The position numbers and the translations under genes were made by a program. DNA of 16,427 nt from JBHJHK01 sp050330975 (GTDB taxonomy: Bacteria > Pseudomonadota > Gammaproteobacteria > Competibacterales > Competibacteraceae), in contig JBHJHK010000138.1 of assembly GCA_050330975.1 (NCBI GenBank), forward strand, positions 1 to 16,427. Reading direction: 5' to 3'. The notes under the pieces are model-generated. The model searched no databases, was not told the DNA's origin, and was given only the letters and a program-made list of their open reading frames with translations. Position 1 is the stretch's first letter; each line of letters starts with the position of its first letter. Positions 1 through 7,688 of the stretch are shown piece by piece.

Positions 1-121
1 GCGACAGCCCAGACGTCGTCGATCGCTAGCTTGGCGTGTCCGTTGAATCCCCGTCGGTCCCCGAAACCTCCGCGTCTGCCTACGGCCATTTCCCCGCATG
101 TCCTACTGAACGGAGAACCTC

Positions 122-1414
122 ATGAACTTCGATTCCACCCCCAAAAAAACCACCCGCCGCAGTTTCCTCAGTTATGCCCTGGCCGGCGGAGCCGCCGCCG
201 GCACCGCCCATCTCACCATCACCCGAGATCTGTTTGCCCAATCCAGCAGCCCCATCGTCATCGGCAATCAATGCGAATTGACCGGTGGCTTTTCATCGTG
301 GGGCTACTGGCATGACAAGGCGGCCAAAAAGGCGGTGGAGTTGATCAACGAAGGGGGGGGTATCAGCGGGCGCAAGGTGGAGCTAGCGGTGGAAGATACC
401 GAGTCCAACCCCGCCATCGGCGCCCGCAAGCTGCGCTCGTTGATCCAGCGCCGGCGGGCGTCGTTTATCGTTGGCTCTGTTCACTCGGGGATCATGCTGG
501 CATCCATTCCCATCGCCAGTCAGTTTAAGACCGTTTACTTTTCCGCCGGCGAAGCCACCGAGGCCACCGGCTCCAAGGGTACCCGCTACAGTTTTCGCAC
601 CGGCACCGACACCTATGGTCTGGCCGCCGCCGGCGCCCCCTGGGCCTTTGAAAACCTGGGTAAAAACTGGACCATGATCTACCCCGACTACGCCTGGGGC
701 CACAGCCATCACCAGGAGCACCGCGCCCTGATCGAGGCCATGGGTGGGGTGGTCAACGACCCCATTGCCGTGCCCCTAGACGCCCGGGACCTGGTCCCCT
801 ATCTGGCCAAAATCCCCGCCGAGACCGAGGTATTGTTCTCGGTGTTCTTTGGCGCCTTGTCCGTGGCCTTTTACACCCAGGCCGCCACCATGGGGCTGGG
901 GGAGAAAATGGCCATGTACTCGGTAAACGGCACCATCGAGGCCATCGCCCCCGACGATATCGGTGGCGCTGCCGAAGGCGTCTATATCGTGGAGAACTTC
1001 CCGCGGATGGTGGCCAACAAAGACGACGAGTTTCACCGTCAGCACAACCAGATTATGGAAATCGACGATATCCATGCCCGGGAGCTCCACAGCGAGCGGA
1101 TCATGGCCAAGAGCCATGCCTGGCAATCGTGGGAAAACCTGTTCGCCCTCAAACAGGCCATTGAACAGTCGGGTTGGCAGAGCAAAAAAGACGATCCCGG
1201 GGTGATCGAAGCCCTAGAGGGGATGGAGATGGCCAATTCCCTCGCCCATCCCCAGGGGGAAAAACTGCTGCGGGCCGAAGACCACAGCGGAATCATCGAC
1301 TGCTATATCAGCCGGGTAGAGGATGGTAAGTTCCAGCTGATCAAACGGGTCCCCAAGGAAGAGCTGGTGGCGAAAATGCCGCCCCGCTACGACTTTACTC
1401 AACACAGCCTATAG
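122..1414 (+). CDS. Tat-exported type 1 periplasmic binding protein (amide/urea/branched-chain amino acid class)
   Basis: This 430-aa protein starts at ATG 122, with GGAG at 112-115 six bases upstream. The N-terminus has a twin-arginine signal (TTRRSFL, R12 and R13), an Ala/Gly-rich hydrophobic stretch and probable cleavage near residue 40, so export folded to the periplasm is expected. The mature part begins with the PIVIGNQCELTG strand and continues with GGGISGRKVEL and a VEDTESNP segment, typical of Peripla_BP_6 solute receptors (LivJ, UrtA, FmdD, AmiC relatives). Length fits the family. No ABC permease or ATPase gene follows; the next gene is a nitrilase-family hydrolase 20 nt downstream, which suggests that the ligand is a nitrile, amide or similar nitrogen compound. 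The fold class is clear; the ligand is inferred from context. It may serve a transporter encoded to the left of the window or act as a sensor. Confidence 0.85.
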   Translation: MNFDSTPKKTTRRSFLSYALAGGAAAGTAHLTITRDLFAQSSSPIVIGNQCELTGGFSSWGYWHDKAAKKAVELINEGGGISGRKVELAVEDTESNPAIGARKLRSLIQRRRASFIVGSVHSGIMLASIPIASQFKTVYFSAGEATEATGSKGTRYSFRTGTDTYGLAAAGAPWAFENLGKNWTMIYPDYAWGHSHHQEHRALIEAMGGVVNDPIAVPLDARDLVPYLAKIPAETEVLFSVFFGALSVAFYTQAATMGLGEKMAMYSVNGTIEAIAPDDIGGAAEGVYIVENFPRMVANKDDEFHRQHNQIMEIDDIHARELHSERIMAKSHAWQSWENLFALKQAIEQSGWQSKKDDPGVIEALEGMEMANSLAHPQGEKLLRAEDHSGIIDCYISRVEDGKFQLIKRVPKEELVAKMPPRYDFTQHSL

Positions 1415-1434
1415 GGTCTGGCACTTTGCCCGCC

Positions 1435-2490
1435 ATGGAGCGTCAATACACCGTCTGCGCCGCCCATGTAGCCCCCATCTACCTGGAGGCCGCCAAGACC
1501 ACAGCCAAGGCCTGTAGTCTCATCGCCGAAGCGGCCCGGGCCGGTGCCCGCCTCATCGCCTTTCCCGAGTCCTATATTCCCGGTTTTCCCCTGTGGGCGG
1601 CGGTCCAGGCCCCGCTGTTGAGCCACGATCTCTTCAAGCGCTTGGCGGCCAACTCCCTCAGGGTACCGGGGCCGGAAATGCTGCAACTGGCGGCCACGGC
1701 TCGCCAACACCAGATCTGGGTGTCCATGGGCTTTAGCGAGGCCACGACCCAGAGCGTGGGCTGCCTGTGGAACAGCAATGTCTTGATCAGCGCCGATGGT
1801 GCCATCGTCAATCACCACCGCAAGTTGGTACCGACTTTTTTTGAAAAGTTGATCTGGGCCAACGGCGACGGCGCTGGGCTGCGGGTCTGTGACACGCCCC
1901 TAGGACGGCTGGGGGCGCTGATCTGCGGGGAAAACACCAACCCCTTGGCCCGCTATGCCCTCATGGCCCAGGGGGAGCAACTGCACATCTCCAGCTATCC
2001 TCCCACTTGGCCGACCCGTCCCCCGGCGGCGGCCGGGCGCTACGACTTGGCCAACGCCATCAAGGTGCGGGCCGGCGCCCACGCCTTTGAAGCCAAGGCC
2101 TTTAACGTCGTGGCGGCCGGGGCATTGGACCGAGGCACCTTGACCGCCCTGGAATCCCTGGGGAGCGAGGCCATAGATATCTTAGAACAAACCCCCCGGG
2201 GCACGTCGTTGGTGCTCAACCCCGCCGCCGAGGTGAGCAGCGAGGTCATGGCCGGCGACGAGGGGCTACTCTATTGCCCCATTGACCTCGACGCCTGTAT
2301 TGAACCCAAGCAATTCCACGACGTGGTGGGCTACTACAACCGCTTTGACGTGTTCCACCTCAGCCTGGACACCCGCCCCTTGAGACCTTTGGAGATTCGC
2401 GGCGACGAGTGGCGGAGCTATAGCTTTGAAAGCTTGGAGCAAACGGCCCAACACCCCACCGCGGAGGGCGCCCCGCCCCGGGGACCTTGA
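1435..2490 (+). CDS. Nitrilase-superfamily carbon-nitrogen hydrolase (probable nitrilase)
   Basis: This is a 351-aa protein if started at ATG 1435. A TTG at 1426 in the same frame is nine bases after AGGG (1413-1416) and has the better ribosome-binding spacing, so the true start may be three codons earlier. The Glu-Lys-Cys triad is visible: E45 in AFPESYIPGFP, K130 in HHRKLVPT and C164 in LICGENTNPLARY, with E137 in TFFEKLIW as the usual second glutamate. The HISSYPPTWP segment after the nucleophile is typical of nitrilases acting on organic nitriles. Family members hydrolyse nitriles to carboxylate plus ammonia, sometimes releasing amides, in the cytoplasm. It is very probably co-transcribed with the preceding binding protein. 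The substrate cannot be read from sequence; an amidase-like activity remains possible. Codon use (many CCCC runs) matches the host-like genes in the right half of the window. Confidence 0.85.
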   Translation: MERQYTVCAAHVAPIYLEAAKTTAKACSLIAEAARAGARLIAFPESYIPGFPLWAAVQAPLLSHDLFKRLAANSLRVPGPEMLQLAATARQHQIWVSMGFSEATTQSVGCLWNSNVLISADGAIVNHHRKLVPTFFEKLIWANGDGAGLRVCDTPLGRLGALICGENTNPLARYALMAQGEQLHISSYPPTWPTRPPAAAGRYDLANAIKVRAGAHAFEAKAFNVVAAGALDRGTLTALESLGSEAIDILEQTPRGTSLVLNPAAEVSSEVMAGDEGLLYCPIDLDACIEPKQFHDVVGYYNRFDVFHLSLDTRPLRPLEIRGDEWRSYSFESLEQTAQHPTAEGAPPRGP

Positions 2491-2541
2491 GTTCAGGATG
2501 AGCTTAGAGTCTCTAGGGCAACGCCTCGGCAACGGCGAGAA

Positions 2542-2585
2542 CCCGTGTCTCCTGGGCTAATCGTTTAATCAGCCCACAACACGGG
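2542..2585. terminator. Nested inverted repeat between convergent genes, possible bidirectional terminator
   Basis: CCCGTGT (2542-2548) pairs with ACACGGG (2579-2585), and inside it GGGCT (2554-2558) pairs with AGCCC (2571-2575), with small bulges between the stems. It spans the stop codon of the racemase gene (2565-2567) and lies 50 nt after the nitrilase stop, where two transcripts converge. There is no clear T-tract, so the terminator role is inferred from position. Confidence 0.35.
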
Positions 2586-3299
2586 CACGGGGAAGCCCTT
2601 GGGGGCAAGGCCAGACTGAAACCAGTTGACGAAGCTATGGACCGAATAGACCGGGCGGCCGATGGCAGCCCGAATGGCTGGCGCGTAGGGGACCATGTTG
2701 GTGCACTCCAACACCAGCGCACCCAGCTCTGGATGGGCCTCGACCAGACCCCTGGCCGCTTGAACGTTGTCCGCCCGCGCAGCTTCGATTTCGAGCTCCC
2801 AGTGGTCTGCGAGAATGGCGCGGGTAAATTCACGCAGACCCTCAGTGGAGCCAATGGGCGTGTCGGGTGGGACATGGGCCGCGCGCAGATGCTGATCCGT
2901 CAGGGTACTGCCCGAAATCGTCAGGATCCCGCAGCGTTTGCCCGGCGGTAGCGTCGCGTTGACGAGGTTCACCTGCATCAGCGAAGACGCTGCCACAGGC
3001 ACATCCACGGCCGCCGATAGTTCATCCTGAAAAAGAGACAAGAACCCGCAATTCGTCGTAATGCCATCGACGCCGGAGGCAACCAGATCCCGGGCCGCCG
3101 CAACGAACAGCGGTAGCAACCCCCGGGCACCTTGGCGCACTACCCGATCGGGCGAGGCACTGGGGACGACGCGGTATTGGACCGGGAAATCCCATGTCAA
3201 AGCGTTACCCATGTCACCGGGAATGCGGGGAAACCGGGCGTCGAGCATCAGGATCCCCACTGACGCCCCGTAGACGGATTTACCCCCCTGGACTCTCAA
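2565..3299 (-). CDS. Asp/Glu/hydantoin racemase superfamily protein
   Basis: This is a 244-aa protein. The start is TTG at 3299-3297, chosen because on the minus strand AGAGGTG lies four to five bases upstream; the first internal ATG (M18) would cut into the first beta strand. The two-cysteine acid/base pair of cofactor-independent racemases is present: C84 in GITTNCGF and C199 in LECTNM, each at the end of a hydrophobic strand in the two pseudo-symmetric halves. Other family marks are the ASSLMQV and GILTISG segments. Enzymes of this fold racemise aspartate, glutamate or hydantoins, or decarboxylate arylmalonates. It is divergent from a DadA-like dehydrogenase and TRAP operon 168 bp away, so a role in interconverting L and D forms of an imported amino acid is likely. 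The specific substrate is unknown. Confidence 0.82.
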   Translation of the reverse strand: MRVQGGKSVYGASVGILMLDARFPRIPGDMGNALTWDFPVQYRVVPSASPDRVVRQGARGLLPLFVAAARDLVASGVDGITTNCGFLSLFQDELSAAVDVPVAASSLMQVNLVNATLPPGKRCGILTISGSTLTDQHLRAAHVPPDTPIGSTEGLREFTRAILADHWELEIEAARADNVQAARGLVEAHPELGALVLECTNMVPYAPAIRAAIGRPVYSVHSFVNWFQSGLAPKGFPVPVLWAD

Positions 3300-3467
3300 T
3301 TTTCACCTCTTTCGTTTCCCTTGGCGGGTATCATTGACTGGGTTCGCCGCCCGTTCCAACACGTATCGCGACACAATCCCGCCATCGGTCTCGCTGGCAA
3401 ACCGGGACGAGTCGGCGGACCGCACTTTGCCAATTGGACTATTATCGCCGGGAAAGGATCTGGGGGC
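3300..3467. promoter_or_regulatory. Divergent intergenic region of the racemase and dehydrogenase/TRAP genes
   Basis: This is 168 bp between two divergent starts, and it must hold the promoters for both directions. It contains the racemase Shine-Dalgarno (AGAGGTG read on the minus strand, near 3304-3310) and the dehydrogenase one (GGAAAGGA, 3451-3458). An 8-bp palindrome CCAATTGG sits at 3430-3437 next to TATTAT (3440-3445). I could not assemble a convincing -35/-10 pair with standard spacing on either strand, and no regulator gene is present in the cassette. Confidence 0.45.
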
Positions 3468-4769
3468 ATGACCGAGACAACGAAAACCGTCGCCGTCATC
3501 GGCGCTGGAATCGTGGGGGTATCCACGGCGATCTGGCTGCAGCGGGACGGGCACAAGGTGGTCCTGATCGACCGGGAGGGCCCGGCGGCGGGCGCAAGCC
3601 ACGGCAATGGTGGGGTGCTGGCCGCCTGTTCGGTTATCCCGGTGCCCGTGCCGGGTCTACTGGCCAAGGCGCCGAAGATGCTCTTCAGCCCCCATGAGCC
3701 GCTCTTTGTGAAATGGGGGTACCTACCACGGCTTTTGCCCTGGCTTTTGAAGTATCTGGGCACAGCCAACCCCGAGGACGTCCGCCGCCGCGCCGCCGCC
3801 CTCACCACCATTATCGGCGACAGTCTCGCCGACCACCAGGCACTCGCCGCTGGAACGGGGGCCGAGCGCTGGATCGTACCCTCAGACTACCTCTATCTCT
3901 ACAAAGATCGCAGCCACTACCAGGGGGATGCCTTTGGCTGGTCGGTCAGAAAGGAGAACGGGTTTACCTGGGACATTCTCGAAGACGCTACCTGGCGTGA
4001 CTATGATCCGGTCTTCACACCCGATATCAACCTGGCCGTTCGGCTTCGCCATCACGGGCGGATCAGCGATCCGGGACAATATGTCAGGTCCCTGGCCCAA
4101 CACGCAGAAAAACGGGGCGCCCGGTTCATCAAGGCCGAGGTCGACGATATCGTGCACCAAAACGGCCGTCTGGTTGGGCTGCGCGCCGAGGGAGTGACCA
4201 TCGACTGCGACGCAGCCGTTCTCGCCACCGGCGCATGGTCGGGGCCTTTGGCGGCAAAGGTGGGGTTGAAGGCCCCCCTCGAAAGCGAGCGCGGCTATCA
4301 CCTGGAGCTTTGGGAACCTTCGGTCATGCCTCGATCCCCGGTGATGGTGGCCTCCGGCAAGTTCGTTGCCACCCCGATGGAAGGACGTCTGCGCCTCGCC
4401 GGCATCGTCGAGTTCGGCGGGCTGGACGCCCCCCCCTCGCGGGCTCCATTCCGGCTGCTGGAGAAAAACATCCGCGCCGCGATCCCAGGGCTCACTTGGA
4501 AAAAAACCGTCGAATGGATGGGCCATCGTCCGTCAATGGCCGATTCCATTCCAGTACTTGGCGAGGTCCCAGGCCTTGCGGGAGCCTACACGGCGTTTGG
4601 CCACGACCACATCGGGCTCACCGGCGGACCAAAAACCGGGCAAATTCTGGCGCAGATGATATCGGGAAAGCGCTCGAATCTTGATCTAAGCTCGTATTCA
4701 CCCAAACGCTTCATGGCCCGGGCGAAGACCCAAGGCACGAAGCACATTCCAAAAGGGAGACTGAAATGA
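3468..4769 (+). CDS. FAD-dependent D-amino acid dehydrogenase-like oxidoreductase (DadA family)
   Basis: This is a 433-aa protein from ATG 3468, supported by GGAAAGGA nine bases upstream and by the family's habit of starting just before the dinucleotide-binding strand. That strand is VAVIGAGIVG (G12, G14, G17), with D35 at the end of the second strand to hold the FAD ribose. ASHGNGGV (about residue 43) and the C-terminal GHDHIGLTGGPKTG match the DAO/DadA flavin fold. Such enzymes oxidise D-amino acids (or similar secondary amines) to 2-oxo acids plus ammonia, passing electrons to the respiratory chain. The reading frame stays open upstream to a TTG at 3321, but that extension resembles nothing known. 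The stop overlaps the start of dctP (ATGA, 4766-4769), so the two are translationally coupled. The exact substrate is unknown. Confidence 0.87.
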   Translation: MTETTKTVAVIGAGIVGVSTAIWLQRDGHKVVLIDREGPAAGASHGNGGVLAACSVIPVPVPGLLAKAPKMLFSPHEPLFVKWGYLPRLLPWLLKYLGTANPEDVRRRAAALTTIIGDSLADHQALAAGTGAERWIVPSDYLYLYKDRSHYQGDAFGWSVRKENGFTWDILEDATWRDYDPVFTPDINLAVRLRHHGRISDPGQYVRSLAQHAEKRGARFIKAEVDDIVHQNGRLVGLRAEGVTIDCDAAVLATGAWSGPLAAKVGLKAPLESERGYHLELWEPSVMPRSPVMVASGKFVATPMEGRLRLAGIVEFGGLDAPPSRAPFRLLEKNIRAAIPGLTWKKTVEWMGHRPSMADSIPVLGEVPGLAGAYTAFGHDHIGLTGGPKTGQILAQMISGKRSNLDLSSYSPKRFMARAKTQGTKHIPKGRLK

Positions 4770-5743
4770 AAAAGATCACCACACTCTTGGCAGGGGCGGC
4801 GGCCGCAGTGGTGCTCGCGGCACCGGCAGCCGCGGAAAAGTGGGATATGCCCATGGCCTATTCCGCGAGCAACTTCCATTCGGCCACCGGCGCCGAGTTC
4901 GCCAAATGCGTCACCACCGGCACCGGTGGCGAGATCGAGATCGTGACCCACCCGTCGGGCTCGCTATTCCCGGGGGCCCAGATCAAGCGGGCGATCCAGA
5001 CCGGCCAGGTACCCATCGGAGAGCGGCTACTCAGCGGTCACCAGAACGAGAACGCCCTGTTCGGCTTCGACTCGGTACCGTTCTTGGCCACATCCTTTGA
5101 TGACAGCGCCAAGCTCTGGGAGGCCGCGAAGGGCCCCATTACCGAGCTTCTGGCCAGCCAGAACCTGACGTTGCTCTACAGCGTTCCGTGGCCGCCCCAG
5201 GGACTCTATTTCAAGAACGAGGTGAACTCGGTCGCCGACATGAAGGGCATCAAATTCCGCAGCTACAACAACGCCACCTCGCGGCTGGCCGAACTGACTG
5301 GCATGCTCCCCGTCACCATCGAGGCGGCTGAGATCAGCCAGGCCTTCGCCACGGGCGTCGCCGAGTCGATGGTGTCCTCGGGTTCCACTGGCTATGATCG
5401 CAAGGTCTGGGAATCCCTCAACTATTTCTACGAAGTCGACGCCTGGCTGCCGCGCAACTACGTCATGGTGAATAGCCGCGTCTGGGACGGCGTCTCCCAG
5501 GCGAACCAGAACGTCATCCGCGGCTGCGCTGAGCTTGCCGAGTATGCCGGCAACTGGCGGGCGAAGGAATACACCGGCTTTACCCTCCAGGGCCTGCGAG
5601 ACGGTGGTATGACCGTCGGCCCGGCGAGTGAGCAGATGGTGAACGAGCTGAAGGAAATCGGCGTCACCATGACCAACGAATGGCTCGAAGCCGCTGGCGA
5701 CCAAGGTGCAACGATCGTCGATGCCTTCAAGGCGATGCAATAA
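4766..5743 (+). CDS. dctP: TRAP transporter solute-binding protein, DctP family
   Basis: This is a 325-aa protein. A Sec signal peptide is plain (MKKITTLLAG, hydrophobic core, AAPAAA before cleavage near residue 23). The body follows the DctP fold: SASNFHSATGAEFA near the N-terminus, LFPGAQIKRAIQTGQV, PQGLYFK, and ADMKGIKFRSY, whose R165 is the conserved arginine that grips the substrate carboxylate in most TRAP binding proteins. QAFATGVAE and the AWLPRNYVMVN strand also fit. It would capture a carboxylate-containing ligand in the periplasm and deliver it to DctQM. It starts within the stop of the dehydrogenase gene (4-nt overlap), which argues that the ligand is a substrate or precursor for that enzyme, probably an amino acid or derivative. 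The gene has only about three C4+ runs over 978 nt, unlike host-like genes nearby. Confidence 0.93.
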   Translation: MKKITTLLAGAAAAVVLAAPAAAEKWDMPMAYSASNFHSATGAEFAKCVTTGTGGEIEIVTHPSGSLFPGAQIKRAIQTGQVPIGERLLSGHQNENALFGFDSVPFLATSFDDSAKLWEAAKGPITELLASQNLTLLYSVPWPPQGLYFKNEVNSVADMKGIKFRSYNNATSRLAELTGMLPVTIEAAEISQAFATGVAESMVSSGSTGYDRKVWESLNYFYEVDAWLPRNYVMVNSRVWDGVSQANQNVIRGCAELAEYAGNWRAKEYTGFTLQGLRDGGMTVGPASEQMVNELKEIGVTMTNEWLEAAGDQGATIVDAFKAMQ

Positions 5744-5752
5744 CACCTTGTG

Positions 5753-5778
5753 GCGGGCGGCCCGGTATGACCGCCCGC
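5753..5778 (+). terminator. Intercistronic hairpin between dctP and dctQ
   Basis: GCGGGCGG (5753-5760) and CCGCCCGC (5771-5778) form a perfect 8-bp GC stem with a 10-nt loop, ten bases after the dctP stop. No T-tract follows, so full termination is unlikely. A hairpin here could stabilise the upstream message or attenuate read-through, giving more binding protein than membrane subunits; that role is inferred. Confidence 0.5.
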
Positions 5779-5806
5779 GCTTCACAAGACAACGACGAGG
5801 GGCGTG

Positions 5807-6340
5807 ATGGCTGTGCTGAAAGGGCTTCGGTCTGCACTTGACTTTATCTACCTGGCGGCAGGGGTGCTCGCCTCCCTGTGCCTCATCGCGATCTTGGTGC
5901 TGATCGTGCTGCAGATGCTGGCCCGCTGGACCGGCGAGGTGGCCCCCGGCATTCCCGAATACGCCGGCTACTTCATGGCCGCGGCCTCGTTCCTCGCCTT
6001 CGCCAACGCCCTCAACCACGGCAGCCATATCCGCGTGTCCATCCTGCTGAACGCGGTCCCTAGGCCGGTGGCTCGCTGGATCGATGTCTGGTGTTTCGCC
6101 ATCGGCGCGGCGGTGATGTGGTACGTGGTCTACTACGGCTTTCGATTTGTGAATTTCTCAATCATGATCAATGACATCAGTCAGGGACAGGACCGCACAC
6201 CCCTCTGGATTCCCCAATCTTTTATGCTGGCGGGCGCCGTGATCATGGCGATTGCGCTGACCGATCATCTGATCCACATCGTCTTCGATGGAAAGCACCG
6301 GATCGAGGGCGACCTGGTTGACCAGAGCTTCGGGGAGTGA
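5807..6340 (+). CDS. dctQ: TRAP transporter small membrane subunit, DctQ family
   Basis: This is a 177-aa protein from ATG 5807; GAGGGG (5797-5802) is four bases upstream, which excludes the GTG at 5804 as too close. Four hydrophobic segments are visible: about residues 9-35, 47-65, 88-110 and 132-155. DctQ signatures include the NHGSHIRVSILL loop (residues about 70-81) and TPLWIPQ before the last helix. It forms the membrane complex with DctM and is needed for coupling of the binding protein to the sodium-driven transport subunit. The stop (6338-6340) is four bases before the dctM start, so co-translation is expected. Length is typical for the family. Confidence 0.92.
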   Translation: MAVLKGLRSALDFIYLAAGVLASLCLIAILVLIVLQMLARWTGEVAPGIPEYAGYFMAAASFLAFANALNHGSHIRVSILLNAVPRPVARWIDVWCFAIGAAVMWYVVYYGFRFVNFSIMINDISQGQDRTPLWIPQSFMLAGAVIMAIALTDHLIHIVFDGKHRIEGDLVDQSFGE

Positions 6341-6344
6341 GGCC

Positions 6345-7655
6345 ATGGAAGACTTTTCGATCATCATTGTCTTACTTTTCACCCTCTTTTTACTCCTCGG
6401 CACCGGCGTTTGGGTGGGTCTTGCCCTCATGGGCGTTGCCTGGGTGGCCATGGAACTGTTCACCACCCGGCCTGCGGGCGATGTCATGATGACGACCATC
6501 TGGTCGACCTCGTCCTCCTGGACCCTGACGGCGTTGCCGCTGTTCATCTGGATGGGGGAGATCCTGTATCGCACCCGATTGAGCGAGGACATGTTCCGCG
6601 GGCTATCGCCGTGGATGGCTGGCCTGCCAGGGGGGCTAGTGCACACCAATATCGTGGGCTGCACGGTCTTCGCCGCGGTGTCGGGCTCTTCGGCGGCGAC
6701 CCTGACCACCGTGGGCAAAATGTCGATCCCTGAACTCAGGCGGCGCAATTACCCAGAGCCCATGATCATCGGGACCCTCGCGGGCGCCGCAACCCTGGGC
6801 CTGATGATCCCGCCATCCCTGACGCTGATCGTCTACGGCGTGACGATCAACGAGAGCATTTCGAAACTGTTCTTCGCCGGCGTCCTGCCGGGGCTGGTGC
6901 TGGCCAGCATGTTCATGGCCTATGTGGCGATCTTCAGCCGGATCTCGAAAAACTGGAACCCCAGGCCGGAACCGCCGATACCCCTCGGCGAGCGCGTGGC
7001 CAATTCCCGGTTTCTGATTCCGGTCTTGCTGCTAGTCGCGGTCGTGATCGGGTCGATGTACTTGGGCTTCGCAACGGCGACGGAAGCCGCCGCCTTCGGC
7101 GTGATCGGAGGCCTCCTGCTGGCGGCGAGCCAGGGCTCGCTGAACTGGAAGACCTTCACCGCAAGCTTGATGGGCGCAACCCGGACGAGCGCGATGATCG
7201 CCCTGATCCTCGCAGGCGCCGCGTTCCTGTCGTCGTCGATGGGCTTTACAGGGCTACCACGGGGGCTGGCCGACCTGATAGCCCAGTGGGAGTTGACCCA
7301 GTTCGAATTGCTGATGGTACTGCTGGTATTTTACATCGTCCTCGGCATGTTCCTAGACGGCATCTCGTCGGTCGTTCTGACCATGGCCGTGGTCGAGCCG
7401 ATGGTCCGCGGGGCGGGGATCGACTTGATCTGGTTCGGCATTTTCATCGTCGTGGTGGTGGAAATGGCCCAAATCACCCCGCCCATCGGCTTCAACCTGT
7501 TCGTTCTCCAGGGCATGACCCGCCACGAGATGGGCTTCATCGCGCGCGCGGCGTTTCCAATGTTCCTGATCATGGTCCTCATGGTCTTCGTCCTGATCGC
7601 TTTCCCCGAACTCGCCACCTGGCTGCCGGATAACATACGGCAACGACCGGGGTGA
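6345..7655 (+). CDS. dctM: TRAP transporter large permease subunit, DctM family
   Basis: This is a 436-aa integral membrane protein from ATG 6345, preceded by GGGGAG and GAGG around the dctQ stop. The frame is open further upstream inside dctQ, but only the shorter form starts with the expected first helix (FSIIIVLLFTLFLLLG). Family landmarks run in order: SGSSAATLTTVGKMSIPEL (about residues 110-128), GLMIPPSLTLIVYG, the repeat-equivalent ATEAAAFGVIGG, DGISSVVLTMAVVEP and TPPIGFNLFVLQG near the end. These belong to the two hairpin repeats that form the elevator transport site with its Na+ positions. It carries solute released by DctP, using a sodium gradient. Last gene of the dehydrogenase-dctPQM operon; transcription converges with the small minus-strand gene that ends at 7689. 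Confidence 0.95.
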   Translation: MEDFSIIIVLLFTLFLLLGTGVWVGLALMGVAWVAMELFTTRPAGDVMMTTIWSTSSSWTLTALPLFIWMGEILYRTRLSEDMFRGLSPWMAGLPGGLVHTNIVGCTVFAAVSGSSAATLTTVGKMSIPELRRRNYPEPMIIGTLAGAATLGLMIPPSLTLIVYGVTINESISKLFFAGVLPGLVLASMFMAYVAIFSRISKNWNPRPEPPIPLGERVANSRFLIPVLLLVAVVIGSMYLGFATATEAAAFGVIGGLLLAASQGSLNWKTFTASLMGATRTSAMIALILAGAAFLSSSMGFTGLPRGLADLIAQWELTQFELLMVLLVFYIVLGMFLDGISSVVLTMAVVEPMVRGAGIDLIWFGIFIVVVVEMAQITPPIGFNLFVLQGMTRHEMGFIARAAFPMFLIMVLMVFVLIAFPELATWLPDNIRQRPG

Positions 7656-7688
7656 GCATGGGCACAGAACCAAGCCAATCTCCCAGAC

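Noticed and set aside
2518..2539. Short direct repeat of GGCAACG after the nitrilase gene, considered as an attachment-site remnant of the cassette
   Set aside because: It is only 7 nt long, and I found no convincing matching copy at the other cassette border near 7656-7688.
3321..3467. N-terminal extension of the DadA-like dehydrogenase from TTG 3321
   Set aside because: The extra 49 residues resemble no targeting signal or domain, and ATG 3468 has a good Shine-Dalgarno and places the FAD-binding strand at the N-terminus as the family expects.
5027..6028. 333-aa minus-strand open frame opposite dctP and dctQ
   Set aside because: His/Gly/Arg-rich shadow composition, opposite two clear transporter genes.
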